DNA from: Prevotellaceae bacterium UBA1716
GTDB lineage: Bacteria; Bacteroidota; Bacteroidia; Bacteroidales; Bacteroidaceae
DNA length: 64,000 bases
Direction: 5' to 3'
Assembly: GCA_002317225.1 (NCBI GenBank)
Contig: DCIW01000195.1
Location: 1 to 64,000, forward strand
In this document: positions 35,469 to 44,370 of the stretch, piece after piece
Position numbering within the stretch: the first letter of the stretch is position 1
Layout: each line of letters opens with the position of its first letter
Made by a program: the position numbers and the translations under genes
The notes under the pieces: generated by a model
What the model was told of the DNA's origin: nothing
What the model saw: only the letters and a program-made list of their open reading frames with translations
The model's database searches: none

Positions 35469-37475
35469 ATGTCCACTACCAAAAAGAAGAATATATCAAT
35501 GGATGAAACAATAAACAACGGAGAAAATTATTCCGCCAGTAATATCCAGGTGCTTGAAGGTCTTGAGGCCGTTCGCAAGCGTCCTGCGATGTATATCGGT
35601 GATATCAGTGAGAAAGGTTTGCATCACCTCGTTTACGAGACTGTAGACAACTCTATCGACGAAGCTTTGGCGGGATATTGTACTCACATTGAAGTTACAA
35701 TCAACGAAGATAACTCTATCACTGTCCAAGACAACGGACGTGGTATCCCTGTTGACATGCACGAGAAAGAGCATCGTTCAGCCCTTGAGGTCGTAATGAC
35801 CGTGCTCCACGCTGGTGGTAAGTTCGATAAGGGTTCATACAAGGTATCTGGTGGTCTGCACGGTGTTGGTGTAAGTTGTGTGAACGCACTTTCAACTCAC
35901 ATGACATCACAAGTATTCCGAGACGGGAAAATATACCAGCAGGAATACGAATGCGGAAAGCCGCTCTACAGCGTGAAGGTTGTAGGCGAGACAGAACTTC
36001 GTGGTACACGCCAGCAGTTCTGGCCAGACGGAAGCATTTTCATCACCACTACATACAAATACGACATCCTTGCAAACCGTATGCGTGAACTTGCTTATCT
36101 TAATGCAGGCATCACAATTACGCTTACAGATTTGCGTGAAGACGTTAACGCCGCTGCAGGCATTGAGGGCGTTCGCAAGGAGGTATTCTACAGCCAAGGT
36201 GGTTTGAAGGATTTCGTTCGTTACATCGACAGCACTCGTACTCACCTTTTTGATGATGTCATCTACATCAATACTGAAAAGAACGAGACTCCTATTGAGT
36301 GTGCCATCATGTATAACACATCTTACGGTGAGAATCTTCATTCATACGTAAACAACATTAACACTATAGAAGGTGGTACTCACCTTCAAGGATTCCGTAC
36401 TGCACTCACTCGTGTACTCAAGAAGTATGCAGATGACAATAAGATCACTGAAAAACTCGAGAAGCAGCATGTAGAGATTAGTGGTGAAGACTTCCGCGAA
36501 GGTCTTACTGCCGTTATCTCTGTAAAGGTTGCAGAACCACAGTTCGAAGGACAGACTAAGACCAAGCTTGGTAACAGCGAAGTTGCCGGAGCCGTTCAAC
36601 AAGCTGTTGGTGAGGCTCTCACATATTACCTTGAGGAACATCCAAAGGAGGCAAAGCTTATCGTAGACAAAGTTGTTCTTGCTGCAACTGCTCGTATCGC
36701 CGCTCGTAAGGCTCGCGAAAGCGTTCAGAGAAAGAATCCGATGACAGGTGGTGGTCTTCCTGGCAAACTTGCAGACTGCTCTGATAAGGATGCAGCAAAC
36801 TGCGAAATGTTTATTGTCGAGGGAGATTCTGCGGGTGGTTCTGCTAAGCAGGGTCGCGATCGTCACTATCAAGCTATTCTTCCTATTCGTGGTAAGATTT
36901 TCAATGTCGAGCGTGTTATGTGGCACAAGGCATTTGAACACGAAGAGGTAAACAATATCATTCAGGCACTTGGTGTTCGTTTTGGAACAAACCCTGAGGA
37001 CAACAAAGAGGCAAACTACGATAAGCTTCGCTATTACAAAACTATCATCATGGCCGATGCCGATGTCGATGGTTCACATATCGGAACATTGTTGATGACT
37101 TTGTTCTTCAGATATATGCCACAACTTATTCGTGATGGACGTCTTTATATCGCAATGCCTCCATTGTACAAGTGTACTAAGGGCAAGGTTAGCGAATATT
37201 GCTACGATGAGAATGCAAAGGACCGATTTGTTACGCAGTATGGTAATGGTGAAGAAAGCCAAATTAAGATACAGCGATACAAAGGTCTTGGTGAGATGAA
37301 CCCAGAACAATTGTGGGAAACAACTATGAACCCAGAGACTCGCCTCTTGAAACAAGTAACTATTGAGGATGCCGCTGAGGCAGACTACACATTCTCAATG
37401 TTGATGGGTGAAGACGTCGGTCCTCGTAGAGAGTTCATCGAAAGAAACGCTACATACGCTAATATTGATGCGTAA
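35469..37475 (+). CDS. gyrB: DNA gyrase subunit B
   Basis: A GyrB of about 668 residues. The start at 35469 gives MSTTKKKNISMDETINNG; a second ATG at 35499 is equally possible. The GHKL ATPase domain has VRKRPAMYIGDISEKGLHHL, VDNSIDEALAGYC and HAGGKFDKGSYKVSGGLHGV. The transducer domain follows. The TOPRIM domain has VEGDSAGGSAKQGRDRHYQA and MADADVDGSHIGTLLMT, and the C-terminal tail has QRYKGLGEMNPEQLWETTM. It lacks the long insert of the E. coli protein, as is usual outside Gammaproteobacteria. It introduces negative supercoils with GyrA. It stands alone, with no dnaA, dnaN, recF or gyrA nearby. Confidence 0.97.
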   Translation: MSTTKKKNISMDETINNGENYSASNIQVLEGLEAVRKRPAMYIGDISEKGLHHLVYETVDNSIDEALAGYCTHIEVTINEDNSITVQDNGRGIPVDMHEKEHRSALEVVMTVLHAGGKFDKGSYKVSGGLHGVGVSCVNALSTHMTSQVFRDGKIYQQEYECGKPLYSVKVVGETELRGTRQQFWPDGSIFITTTYKYDILANRMRELAYLNAGITITLTDLREDVNAAAGIEGVRKEVFYSQGGLKDFVRYIDSTRTHLFDDVIYINTEKNETPIECAIMYNTSYGENLHSYVNNINTIEGGTHLQGFRTALTRVLKKYADDNKITEKLEKQHVEISGEDFREGLTAVISVKVAEPQFEGQTKTKLGNSEVAGAVQQAVGEALTYYLEEHPKEAKLIVDKVVLAATARIAARKARESVQRKNPMTGGGLPGKLADCSDKDAANCEMFIVEGDSAGGSAKQGRDRHYQAILPIRGKIFNVERVMWHKAFEHEEVNNIIQALGVRFGTNPEDNKEANYDKLRYYKTIIMADADVDGSHIGTLLMTLFFRYMPQLIRDGRLYIAMPPLYKCTKGKVSEYCYDENAKDRFVTQYGNGEESQIKIQRYKGLGEMNPEQLWETTMNPETRLLKQVTIEDAAEADYTFSMLMGEDVGPRREFIERNATYANIDA

Positions 37476-37780
37476 TTGACAACGGACTACGGACAGCAGA
37501 CAACGGACAAATGTCTTAGGACTATGGCCTTATGTCTATGGACGTTAAAAGAAGAATATTTCATTCAATTCTTACATATATTCTCGTGCCGACCAATGAG
37601 AAGTGATTTCTGACCGAGTTGGCACACAAGTTTTTTCTCCGACTAAGTTAGAAGAGAAAAAATAAGGGAACCGAGAAATCGGTTCCCTTTCTTGTTGTTA
37701 TTGGGACGTGGAGGAGAAACTCCACGAACAGGGGCTGTTAGATGGGCAGAAGGGCATGAGCCTTTGCCTGCCAGGAGATC
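37476..37780. other. Convergent gap between gyrB and ftsZ
   Basis: 305 bp with no gene. Besides the terminator at 37662-37692, an 8-bp inverted repeat (GTGCCGAC at 37586-37593 and GTTGGCAC at 37618-37625, one G-T pair) could form a hairpin that ends gyrB transcription. Just after gyrB there are loosely repeated ACGGACxxCGGACA-like words (37480-37512). Confidence 0.5.
37662..37692. terminator. Terminator at the end of the dcw cluster (ftsZ) and of gyrB
   Basis: An 11-bp stem AAGGGAACCGA/TCGGTTCCCTT with a GAAA loop, with A-run and T-run flanks, so it can act in both directions. It is the only strong terminator seen downstream of the whole 16.6-kb dcw cluster. Confidence 0.88.
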
Positions 37781-39082
37781 TTAGAAGGTGATAACTGAGA
37801 GATTATCGTTGCTGCTAGAGTCGTTGGCACGCTCATTGAACTGCTTGAGAGTCTCCTTTGAACGCTTATAGGTTGGAGAAGTCTCGACCATAGAGATGAT
37901 ATCTTCGTTGTCAAGATCGTCTTCGCGGAAGATGTAGCTGTATGTAGGGCGACGGATTGAGCGGTTCTTCTTGTCTGGTCCATAGATACGTTCACGACGA
38001 TTTGCACGTTCTGCTGCCTCTTCGGCGAGTTCTGCTTCACGTTGCTGCTGTTCCTTATCACGAGCGATAAGACGACTTCCAAGTTCGTCAGAATCGATAT
38101 CCTCAACACCAAAACCAGTTGCAAGGACTGTAATCTTTACACGATCCTTGAGATCTGGGTCAACAGAAAGTCCCCACTTTACTTCAACATCTTCTGTCTT
38201 AATCTTCTCCATGAACTCATGAACCTCGTTCATTTCCTCCATCATAAGAACATCGCCATTCTCATTTGCAGGACCTGCAATACGAAGGAGGATACGCTTT
38301 GAACGGTAAATATCATTGTTGTTGAGAAGAGGAGAATTAAGTGCATCGTTGATAGCTTCAGTAACACGACCTTCGCCTGAACCATAACCCGAACTCATGA
38401 TTGCAACACCACCATCCTTGAGGACAGTAGACACATCGTTGAAGTCGAGGTTGATGATGCCATGCATGGTGATGATTTCAGCAATCGACTTTGCTGCATT
38501 ACAGAGTGTGTCATCAGCCTTTGCAAATGCATCGATGATAGACATTTGTTGATAGATTTCGCGAAGACGCTCGTTGTTGATTACGAGAAGGGCATCAACA
38601 TTCTTGCTGATTTCCTCGACACCATCGAGAGCCTGATCAATCTTGCGGTTTCCTTCCCAACGGAATGGGATGGTTACAATACCAACGGTAAGAATGCCCA
38701 TATCCTTTGCAGTCTTTGCAATGATAGGAGCAGCACCAGTACCAGTACCGCCACCCATACCAGCAGTCACAAAGACCATACGAGTTCCATCGCTAAGCAT
38801 ACGCTTGATATCCTCGAGAGACTCTTCTGTAGCCTTGCGAGCGCGCTCAGGGCGGTTACCAGCACCAAGTCCTTCGGTACCGAGTTGAATCTTTTGTGGC
38901 ACTGGAGAATCTTGAAGTGCCTTATTATCTGTATTACAAACCACGAAAGTGACATCGTGGATACCTTCATTGTACATATGGTTGACGGCATTGCTACCAC
39001 CGCCACCAACACCAATAACCTTAATAATGCTTGTAGGACCTTGATTAAAGTTGAAGATCATCTCGTCGTTAAGTTCTGGCAT
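37781..39082 (-). CDS. ftsZ: Cell division protein FtsZ
   Basis: A 433-residue tubulin-like GTPase that forms the Z-ring. IIKVIGVGGGGSNAVNHMY is the nucleotide-binding start, VTAGMGGGTGTGAAPIIAKT is the tubulin signature, and NLDFNDV is the T7 synergy loop. A linker rich in Glu/Arg (REAELAEEAAERANRRERIY, about residues 335-360) precedes the C-terminal part. The C-terminus ends in NDNLSVITF, unlike the classical DIPxFLR-type peptide, as is usual for Bacteroidetes. It is the last gene of the dcw cluster, 91 bp after ftsA. Confidence 0.98.
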   Translation of the reverse strand: MPELNDEMIFNFNQGPTSIIKVIGVGGGGSNAVNHMYNEGIHDVTFVVCNTDNKALQDSPVPQKIQLGTEGLGAGNRPERARKATEESLEDIKRMLSDGTRMVFVTAGMGGGTGTGAAPIIAKTAKDMGILTVGIVTIPFRWEGNRKIDQALDGVEEISKNVDALLVINNERLREIYQQMSIIDAFAKADDTLCNAAKSIAEIITMHGIINLDFNDVSTVLKDGGVAIMSSGYGSGEGRVTEAINDALNSPLLNNNDIYRSKRILLRIAGPANENGDVLMMEEMNEVHEFMEKIKTEDVEVKWGLSVDPDLKDRVKITVLATGFGVEDIDSDELGSRLIARDKEQQQREAELAEEAAERANRRERIYGPDKKNRSIRRPTYSYIFREDDLDNEDIISMVETSPTYKRSKETLKQFNERANDSSSNDNLSVITF

Positions 39083-39173
39083 ATATATGTTATTTTATAG
39101 ATTACTAATGAAATTATTTGAAAGATTGGGATTATTAGTCAAAGCGAGTGACAAGTACCCAACAATGTGATTA

Positions 39174-40787
39174 TTAATCGTCGTTGACAATGTCATTAAG
39201 CCAGCTCTTAAAGCGTCCGATAGTACCATTTTCCTTGTTGGCACGACGAACAGAAATATCGAGAGCCTCAACGGCAGTCTTAAGCATATTTGTTAACTCA
39301 GCACCTTCTTTAAGACTCTGCTTATACTTGTCCTTCGGAGAAAGAGCTGCAACGCAATCATCATAGCGGTCGTCAATAGCATCAAATGCCTTAAGAACAA
39401 GTTCTCCCGCTTCCTGACGCACCTTCTTGTCCTTGCCTTCCTGCTCAACTTTAGCACGCATAGCACGAACAGCCTCAACCTGCTTACGAATGTTAGACTT
39501 GATTTCGTCGAATGTCACTGCGACCTTTGCTTCAGCCTCTGCTGCAGCCTCTATCTCTTGCTGACGCTTGCGGCGCTCATCTTCCTGCTGCTGCTTCTCG
39601 AAGAGATCAACATTGCAAGCCTCACCACCACATGGAACTTGGCCCGCAAGAAGAAGGGAAAGAATAGTGTTGGACATTGCATTGTCAAGAACAAGCGAAC
39701 CTGCGTTCGAAGTCTTAACTACAGGTTGGGTAAGAGTGCGAGCAACACGAACCTTCTCAACCTTATTTGTAGATAGGAAAGCCTTCTCGATATTCTTCAT
39801 ATTGGCACCACCACCAGTAAGGACAATACCTGCAAGAAGTTTGCCGCTATAGTTGGAGTTGACAATCTGAGAGTTAACGTTAGCAATGATTTCCGTGATT
39901 CGAGACTCAATAATACGCTTGATGATAGAAACATCAATGTGGCGTCCATCAGTTGAGACATAAGTCTGGTTGTCATCATCGATAGAGTCGCTGTCCTGCG
40001 AACAAGCATCACCATACTTGAGTTTCAAGTCTTCAGCCTCTGCACCTTCGATTTGAATAGAGGCGAAGTCCTTATTAATATTATTAGAACCGAGAGGAAT
40101 AGTTACCAAATAGCGGCAGATATTGTTCTTAAACACGATAACTGTCGTTGTGTCAGCACCGAGGTCAACAAGCACACAACCAGAACGCTTCTCGCTGTCG
40201 GTAAGAACTTTATCTGCGAGATGACAAGGTGAGATGAACTCCTCAACAATATCAACATTAAGGTTGTCGAAGCAAGTATTCACATTGCCGCGAAGTGAAG
40301 ACTTTGCGATAATGTCAACATATTCACCTTCGATATTTGTGCCCATAACGCCGACTGGGTCAGCCACGAGATTGGAGTCAACAAGATATTCCTGGGCGTA
40401 GTTCTCAAGAACCTCATAGTCAGCAAAAGGAATCTCATAGCTTTCCTGACGTATATTGTCAATAATTTCGTTAGTGATAAACGTCTGCATGAGCATGTTG
40501 CGACGTATCACAGTCTTATAAGAACGCAAAGACTGACCGCTGATGCCCACGTAGGCACGGGCAATCTTAGTCTTGAGTACAGTCTCAAGCTTTGCGATGA
40601 TGTTGTTGATAGACTGATAGGTCTTTTCGATGTTATAAACCATACCACGCTTGATGCAAGCAGTAGTCTTTTCCTCTGCGTAAGCGAGGACCTGCATGGT
40701 TCCATCTTTCTTTCTTCCTGCAATACCTGAAATCTTGGATGAACCAAGTTCGATTGCCACGATAAAATCTTTTTCCGATAATGCCAT
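39174..40787 (-). CDS. ftsA: Cell division protein FtsA with long C-terminal extension
   Basis: A 537-residue actin-like protein that anchors FtsZ to the membrane. DFIVAIELGSSKISGIAGRK is phosphate loop 1, VLVDLGADTTTVIVFKN is phosphate loop 2, and GIVLTGGGANMKNIEKAFL is the adenosine motif. The conserved fold ends near residue 385. It is followed by about 150 residues of charged, probable coiled coil (EKQQQEDERRKRQQEIEAAA onward) and a terminal amphipathic helix IGRFKSWLNDIVNDD, the usual membrane-targeting element. E. coli FtsA has about 420 residues, so the linker between core and membrane helix is much longer here. Confidence 0.95.
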   Translation of the reverse strand: MALSEKDFIVAIELGSSKISGIAGRKKDGTMQVLAYAEEKTTACIKRGMVYNIEKTYQSINNIIAKLETVLKTKIARAYVGISGQSLRSYKTVIRRNMLMQTFITNEIIDNIRQESYEIPFADYEVLENYAQEYLVDSNLVADPVGVMGTNIEGEYVDIIAKSSLRGNVNTCFDNLNVDIVEEFISPCHLADKVLTDSEKRSGCVLVDLGADTTTVIVFKNNICRYLVTIPLGSNNINKDFASIQIEGAEAEDLKLKYGDACSQDSDSIDDDNQTYVSTDGRHIDVSIIKRIIESRITEIIANVNSQIVNSNYSGKLLAGIVLTGGGANMKNIEKAFLSTNKVEKVRVARTLTQPVVKTSNAGSLVLDNAMSNTILSLLLAGQVPCGGEACNVDLFEKQQQEDERRKRQQEIEAAAEAEAKVAVTFDEIKSNIRKQVEAVRAMRAKVEQEGKDKKVRQEAGELVLKAFDAIDDRYDDCVAALSPKDKYKQSLKEGAELTNMLKTAVEALDISVRRANKENGTIGRFKSWLNDIVNDD

Positions 40788-40808
40788 AGGTATATGTCGA
40801 TTTTTCTG

Positions 40809-41576
40809 TTAATTCTTATGTTTAGTACAGATTACCTGATTGTCATACTGTAGGTCGATGCGGGCATACTTGTTCCAGCCCACAGTGTTAAGAGCCTTAT
40901 CATAGAACTCCTTAAGATGTTCAAACTTCTTCTCGTAGTTGTCGATACTACCGAGATATACAATGTGATCGCCGACACGGGGAACAAGTTCGAGAAGAGG
41001 CTTGCGATGCTTGTCGCGTGTCACATACACTTGCTCTATCTGACTGTTCCAAAAGTCATCATCCTCGATGAAGCGTGCGAGTTCGACAAGACTTGTAGTT
41101 GCAAAATTTTGGTCGATATCGCCTGTCATCGTTATGAGATTGGCAACATAATTGTTCTTTGCAAGCACTTTTCCCTTTGCATCAACAAAATATCCGTCAC
41201 GCCCATTAGGAAGAATGTACACTACAGGAGTACGCTGCTCGATATTGATACAGAGCTTGTTGCTCGAAGTCTTGTAGCATTCCACCTTCTCGATGAAGTC
41301 GTTTGAGCGGATAAGTTCCTCAATCTTCTTTGTGTCTACAGTACTCAGGAGTTCGCCCTTTGGATAGAGTCCGGCATTGCGGAGTATTGTTTCCACTTGC
41401 TTTTCATCGATGAAACGTGCGGAAGGATTCTTCTTCACAACAAGTTGGACATCAGTACAACGAGCCTGAGGATCAGGCTTGGACATAGTTATCATGGCAT
41501 AGACAACATAGGCGATCAATCCGATGAAGAGGAGTGATATAAGTATGAGTTTTGTTATTTTTGCTGCTTTTGCCAT
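40809..41576 (-). CDS. ftsQ: Cell division protein FtsQ/DivIB-like
   Basis: A 255-residue single-pass protein. One membrane helix (ITKLILISLLFIGLIAYVVY) follows a short basic cytoplasmic tail. A POTRA-like domain comes next: FIDEKQVETILRNAGLYPKG, then EELIRSNDFIEKVECYKTSS and IEQRTPVVYI. A beta domain with GYFVDAKGKVLAKNNYVANL follows. FtsQ links FtsL/FtsB and late division proteins in the periplasm. It lies between murC and ftsA in the normal order. The 132-bp gap to murC holds a small hairpin (AGGCG/CGCCT near 41652-41666). Confidence 0.88.
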   Translation of the reverse strand: MAKAAKITKLILISLLFIGLIAYVVYAMITMSKPDPQARCTDVQLVVKKNPSARFIDEKQVETILRNAGLYPKGELLSTVDTKKIEELIRSNDFIEKVECYKTSSNKLCINIEQRTPVVYILPNGRDGYFVDAKGKVLAKNNYVANLITMTGDIDQNFATTSLVELARFIEDDDFWNSQIEQVYVTRDKHRKPLLELVPRVGDHIVYLGSIDNYEKKFEHLKEFYDKALNTVGWNKYARIDLQYDNQVICTKHKN

Positions 41577-41708
41577 AGTGGGCGATTGTTTTTATAGGGC
41601 TTCCGTTGGAAACGGAGAGCGGTGGGATAGTGAATGAGGGTGTATTTGGGAAGGCGATAAACGCCTGTTGGGAGCACGAACCGTCTATTTAAGAGTCAAG
41701 AAACCGCG

Positions 41709-43073
41709 TTAGAGAGTGGAGAGGATCTTGGTAATCTCTGGGACGTAGTTCTCGATGTCGCCTGCACCGAGGGAGATGAGAACATCGAAGTCGGGGTGGC
41801 GTGCTATATCGAGGATATCCTCCTTGTGGATGAGATGCTTCTCGATGCCAGGGCGGAGATTATTGTAGATGAGTTCGCTTGTAACGCCTTCGATAGGAAG
41901 TTCGCGAGCAGGGTAGATATCACAGAGATAGACCTCGTCGAGAAGCGAAAGGGCATCTGCAAACTCACGGTAGAAGTCGCGAGTACGAGTGTAGAGGTGA
42001 GGTTGGAAGATTGCTGCAATCTTCTTGTCCTGATAGAGTTCGCGAATAGACTTCACAGACGAACTAATCTCATTTGGATGATGAGCATAGTCGGAAAGGA
42101 AGACCATATGGTCGTTCTTCACCTTAAAGTCGAAACGACGGTCAACACCCTGGAAAGACTTCATGCCTTCACGGAGTTCATCGTCAGTAGCACCCGCAAG
42201 TTGGGCAAGAGCCATAGCAGCAATACCATTTTCAATATTGATGCTTACAGGAACACCGAGTTGGATATCCTTAATCACACCCTTAGGAGAAACGAAATCG
42301 AAGAATATCTCACCATTGCCGATGCGAATATTCTCAGCATGATAATCGCCTTCGTTGCGGTCGTAATCATACACCGTAACACCCTCCTGAACATCAGCCT
42401 TCATCTCAAGATTGCGGTGGATAATGAGAGCACCACCTGGTTGGATGAGCGATGTGTACTTACGGAAACTCTCGAGATAAGCCTCTTTAGTTCCATAAAT
42501 ATCAAGGTGATCAGGGTCAGTAGCAGTGATGACCGTTGCATAAGGACGAAGCCAATGGAAGGAGCGGTCGAACTCGTCAGCCTCAATCACCACATAATCC
42601 GATTCCTTAGAAAGCAAGTAGTTCGTGCCATAATTCTTAGAGATGCCGCCGAGGAAAGCATTACACTTCACATGACTCTGGTGCAAAAGATGAGCAGCCA
42701 TAGTAGAAGTGGTAGTCTTGCCATGAGTACCAGCAGCACAAAGTCCCTTATGCGACTGAGTCAAGAAACCAAGAACCTGAGCACGCTTCTGTATGTCGAA
42801 TCCGTTTTCACGGAAGAATGTGAGTTCCTTATGTTCAGAAGGAATAGCAGGAGTATAGACAACGAGAGTAGTCTCCTTGTCCTTGAAGCAAGGTGCGATA
42901 GTCTCTACATTTTCCTCATAATGAATCTGAGCACCTTCTTCGATAAGCTTTTCTGTAAGGTCGGATGGAGTTTTGTCATAACCTCCCACGTTATATCCTT
43001 CGCTGAGGAAATAACGAACGAGAGCACTCATTCCAATGCCACCTGCACCTACGAAATATATTGATTTAATCAT
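41709..43073 (-). CDS. murC: UDP-N-acetylmuramate--L-alanine ligase
   Basis: A 454-residue Mur ligase that adds L-Ala to UDP-MurNAc. SIYFVGAGGIGMSALVRYFL is the N-terminal nucleotide-binding motif; GLCAAGTHGKTTTSTMAAHL is the ATP P-loop; EADEFDRSF carries the metal and acidic residues; FLSDYAHHPNEI and FQPHLYTRTRDFYREFADAL are MurC-specific blocks. Full length. It begins 17 bp after the murG stop. Confidence 0.97.
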   Translation of the reverse strand: MIKSIYFVGAGGIGMSALVRYFLSEGYNVGGYDKTPSDLTEKLIEEGAQIHYEENVETIAPCFKDKETTLVVYTPAIPSEHKELTFFRENGFDIQKRAQVLGFLTQSHKGLCAAGTHGKTTTSTMAAHLLHQSHVKCNAFLGGISKNYGTNYLLSKESDYVVIEADEFDRSFHWLRPYATVITATDPDHLDIYGTKEAYLESFRKYTSLIQPGGALIIHRNLEMKADVQEGVTVYDYDRNEGDYHAENIRIGNGEIFFDFVSPKGVIKDIQLGVPVSINIENGIAAMALAQLAGATDDELREGMKSFQGVDRRFDFKVKNDHMVFLSDYAHHPNEISSSVKSIRELYQDKKIAAIFQPHLYTRTRDFYREFADALSLLDEVYLCDIYPARELPIEGVTSELIYNNLRPGIEKHLIHKEDILDIARHPDFDVLISLGAGDIENYVPEITKILSTL

Positions 43074-43090
43074 TTTCTTTCAATTAAGAA

Positions 43091-44215
43091 TTAAGAATTT
43101 CCTTGAGCCAACTTCCAAACCTCCTCAGCAATAATGTCTGCTGAATTATGGAATGCAAGCTTGAGCACATTCTCAGAGAGAGACTTGAGTTTAGCATCAT
43201 CAACCACAGTTGCCAAGGCTGTTGATATGAGAACCGAACGAGCATCCTTGTCAGCAACAAAGATTGCAGCATCCTTTGTTGAGAGAGCTTGAGCGTTCTT
43301 TGTCTGATGATCCTCTGCCACATTAGGCGAAGGAACAAGGATACAAGGCTTACCGAGCAAACAAAGTTCGGAAATAGAACTTGCACCCGCACGAGAGATA
43401 ACCACATCAGCTGCAGCATAAGCGGCATCCATATTTGAGATGAAGTCAGTCACCACGAGGTTCTCAACCTTCTCACTCTTAGCAAGACTCTGAGCAATCT
43501 CAGCACTATAGTACTTACCAGTCTGCCAAATGAACTGTACCCCACTCTTTCTGATTTCCTCAAGATGAGTGAGTACGCTCTCATTGACTGTACGGGCACC
43601 AAGACTACCACCGATAATGAGAACAGTACGTTTTTCCGGGTCAAGACCGAAAGCCTTAACTGCATCAGCCTTTGATATATTTGCATCGAGAAGGTTCTGT
43701 CTAACAGGATTGCCAGTCATGATAATCTTATCAGCAGGGAAGAAACGCTCCATTCCACTATATGCCACACAAACCTTCTTTGCCTTCTTCGCAAGCGACT
43801 TGTTAGTCACACCTGCATACGAATTCTGTTCCTGAATAAGGCAAGGAACACCCATCGCATAAGCAGCATTGAGAGTTGGAGCAGAAGCATAACCGCCCAC
43901 ACCTACAGCCACATGAGGCTTGAAGTCCTTTATGATTTGCTTAACCTGTGCCTTGCTCTTGAAGAAATCAATCATCACACCGATATTCTTCGGACTCCAA
44001 AGCGGACGGATAAGACCGCGAACAGGCAAACCGACAATCTTATAACCAGCGGCAGGAACACGCTGCATCTCCATACGACCATCAGCTCCCACAAACAGAA
44101 TCTCTGCTTCAGGGTGCTGTTTCTTTATAGCGTTGGCAATGGAAACAGCCGGAAAGATATGTCCTCCCGTACCGCCACCACTGACTATTACTCTTAAATT
44201 TTCGTTCTGTTCCAT
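43091..44215 (-). CDS. murG: UDP-GlcNAc:lipid I N-acetylglucosaminyltransferase
   Basis: A 374-residue GT28 enzyme that makes lipid II from lipid I at the inner membrane. VIVSGGGTGGHIFPAVSIAN is the lipid-binding G-loop and VGVGGYASAPTLNAAYAMGV is the second. IIGGSLGARTVNESV, SRAGASSISELCLLGKPCIL and PSPNVAEDHQTKNAQAL are the donor-site motifs. It is preceded by a 155-bp gap containing a possible internal promoter (44273-44280) and a small palindrome (44238-44253). Confidence 0.97.
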   Translation of the reverse strand: MEQNENLRVIVSGGGTGGHIFPAVSIANAIKKQHPEAEILFVGADGRMEMQRVPAAGYKIVGLPVRGLIRPLWSPKNIGVMIDFFKSKAQVKQIIKDFKPHVAVGVGGYASAPTLNAAYAMGVPCLIQEQNSYAGVTNKSLAKKAKKVCVAYSGMERFFPADKIIMTGNPVRQNLLDANISKADAVKAFGLDPEKRTVLIIGGSLGARTVNESVLTHLEEIRKSGVQFIWQTGKYYSAEIAQSLAKSEKVENLVVTDFISNMDAAYAAADVVISRAGASSISELCLLGKPCILVPSPNVAEDHQTKNAQALSTKDAAIFVADKDARSVLISTALATVVDDAKLKSLSENVLKLAFHNSADIIAEEVWKLAQGNS

Positions 44216-44237
44216 TTCTTTTAGGCGTCTTGATTAA

Positions 44238-44280
44238 TATAGCTAAAGCTATAAAACCTTATTTTTAACGAGCAAATATA
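44238..44280 (-). promoter_or_regulatory. Possible internal promoter and palindrome before murG
   Basis: Minus-strand TATATTTG (44273-44280) fits the -7 consensus. TTG at 44305-44307 is 24 bp upstream, longer than usual. Between the box and murG lies the palindrome TATAGCT-AA-AGCTATA (44238-44253), which could be an operator or mRNA element. Confidence 0.35.
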
Positions 44281-44370
44281 CGAAATAAAAATTGAATTCT
44301 TGGTCAAGAAAGAAAGAAATCGCACTTAAAGTGCCAAAATATTGCTAAAAGCGTCCAATAAAGGCCTTAT

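Noticed and set aside
41796..43064. A 422-codon open frame antisense to murC
   Set aside because: It lies wholly within murC on the other strand, has no recognisable domain, and is explained by codon bias of murC. The same holds for long antisense frames over mraY (47200-48438), rsmH (52938-54053), murD (46225-47127) and ftsZ (38462-39100).
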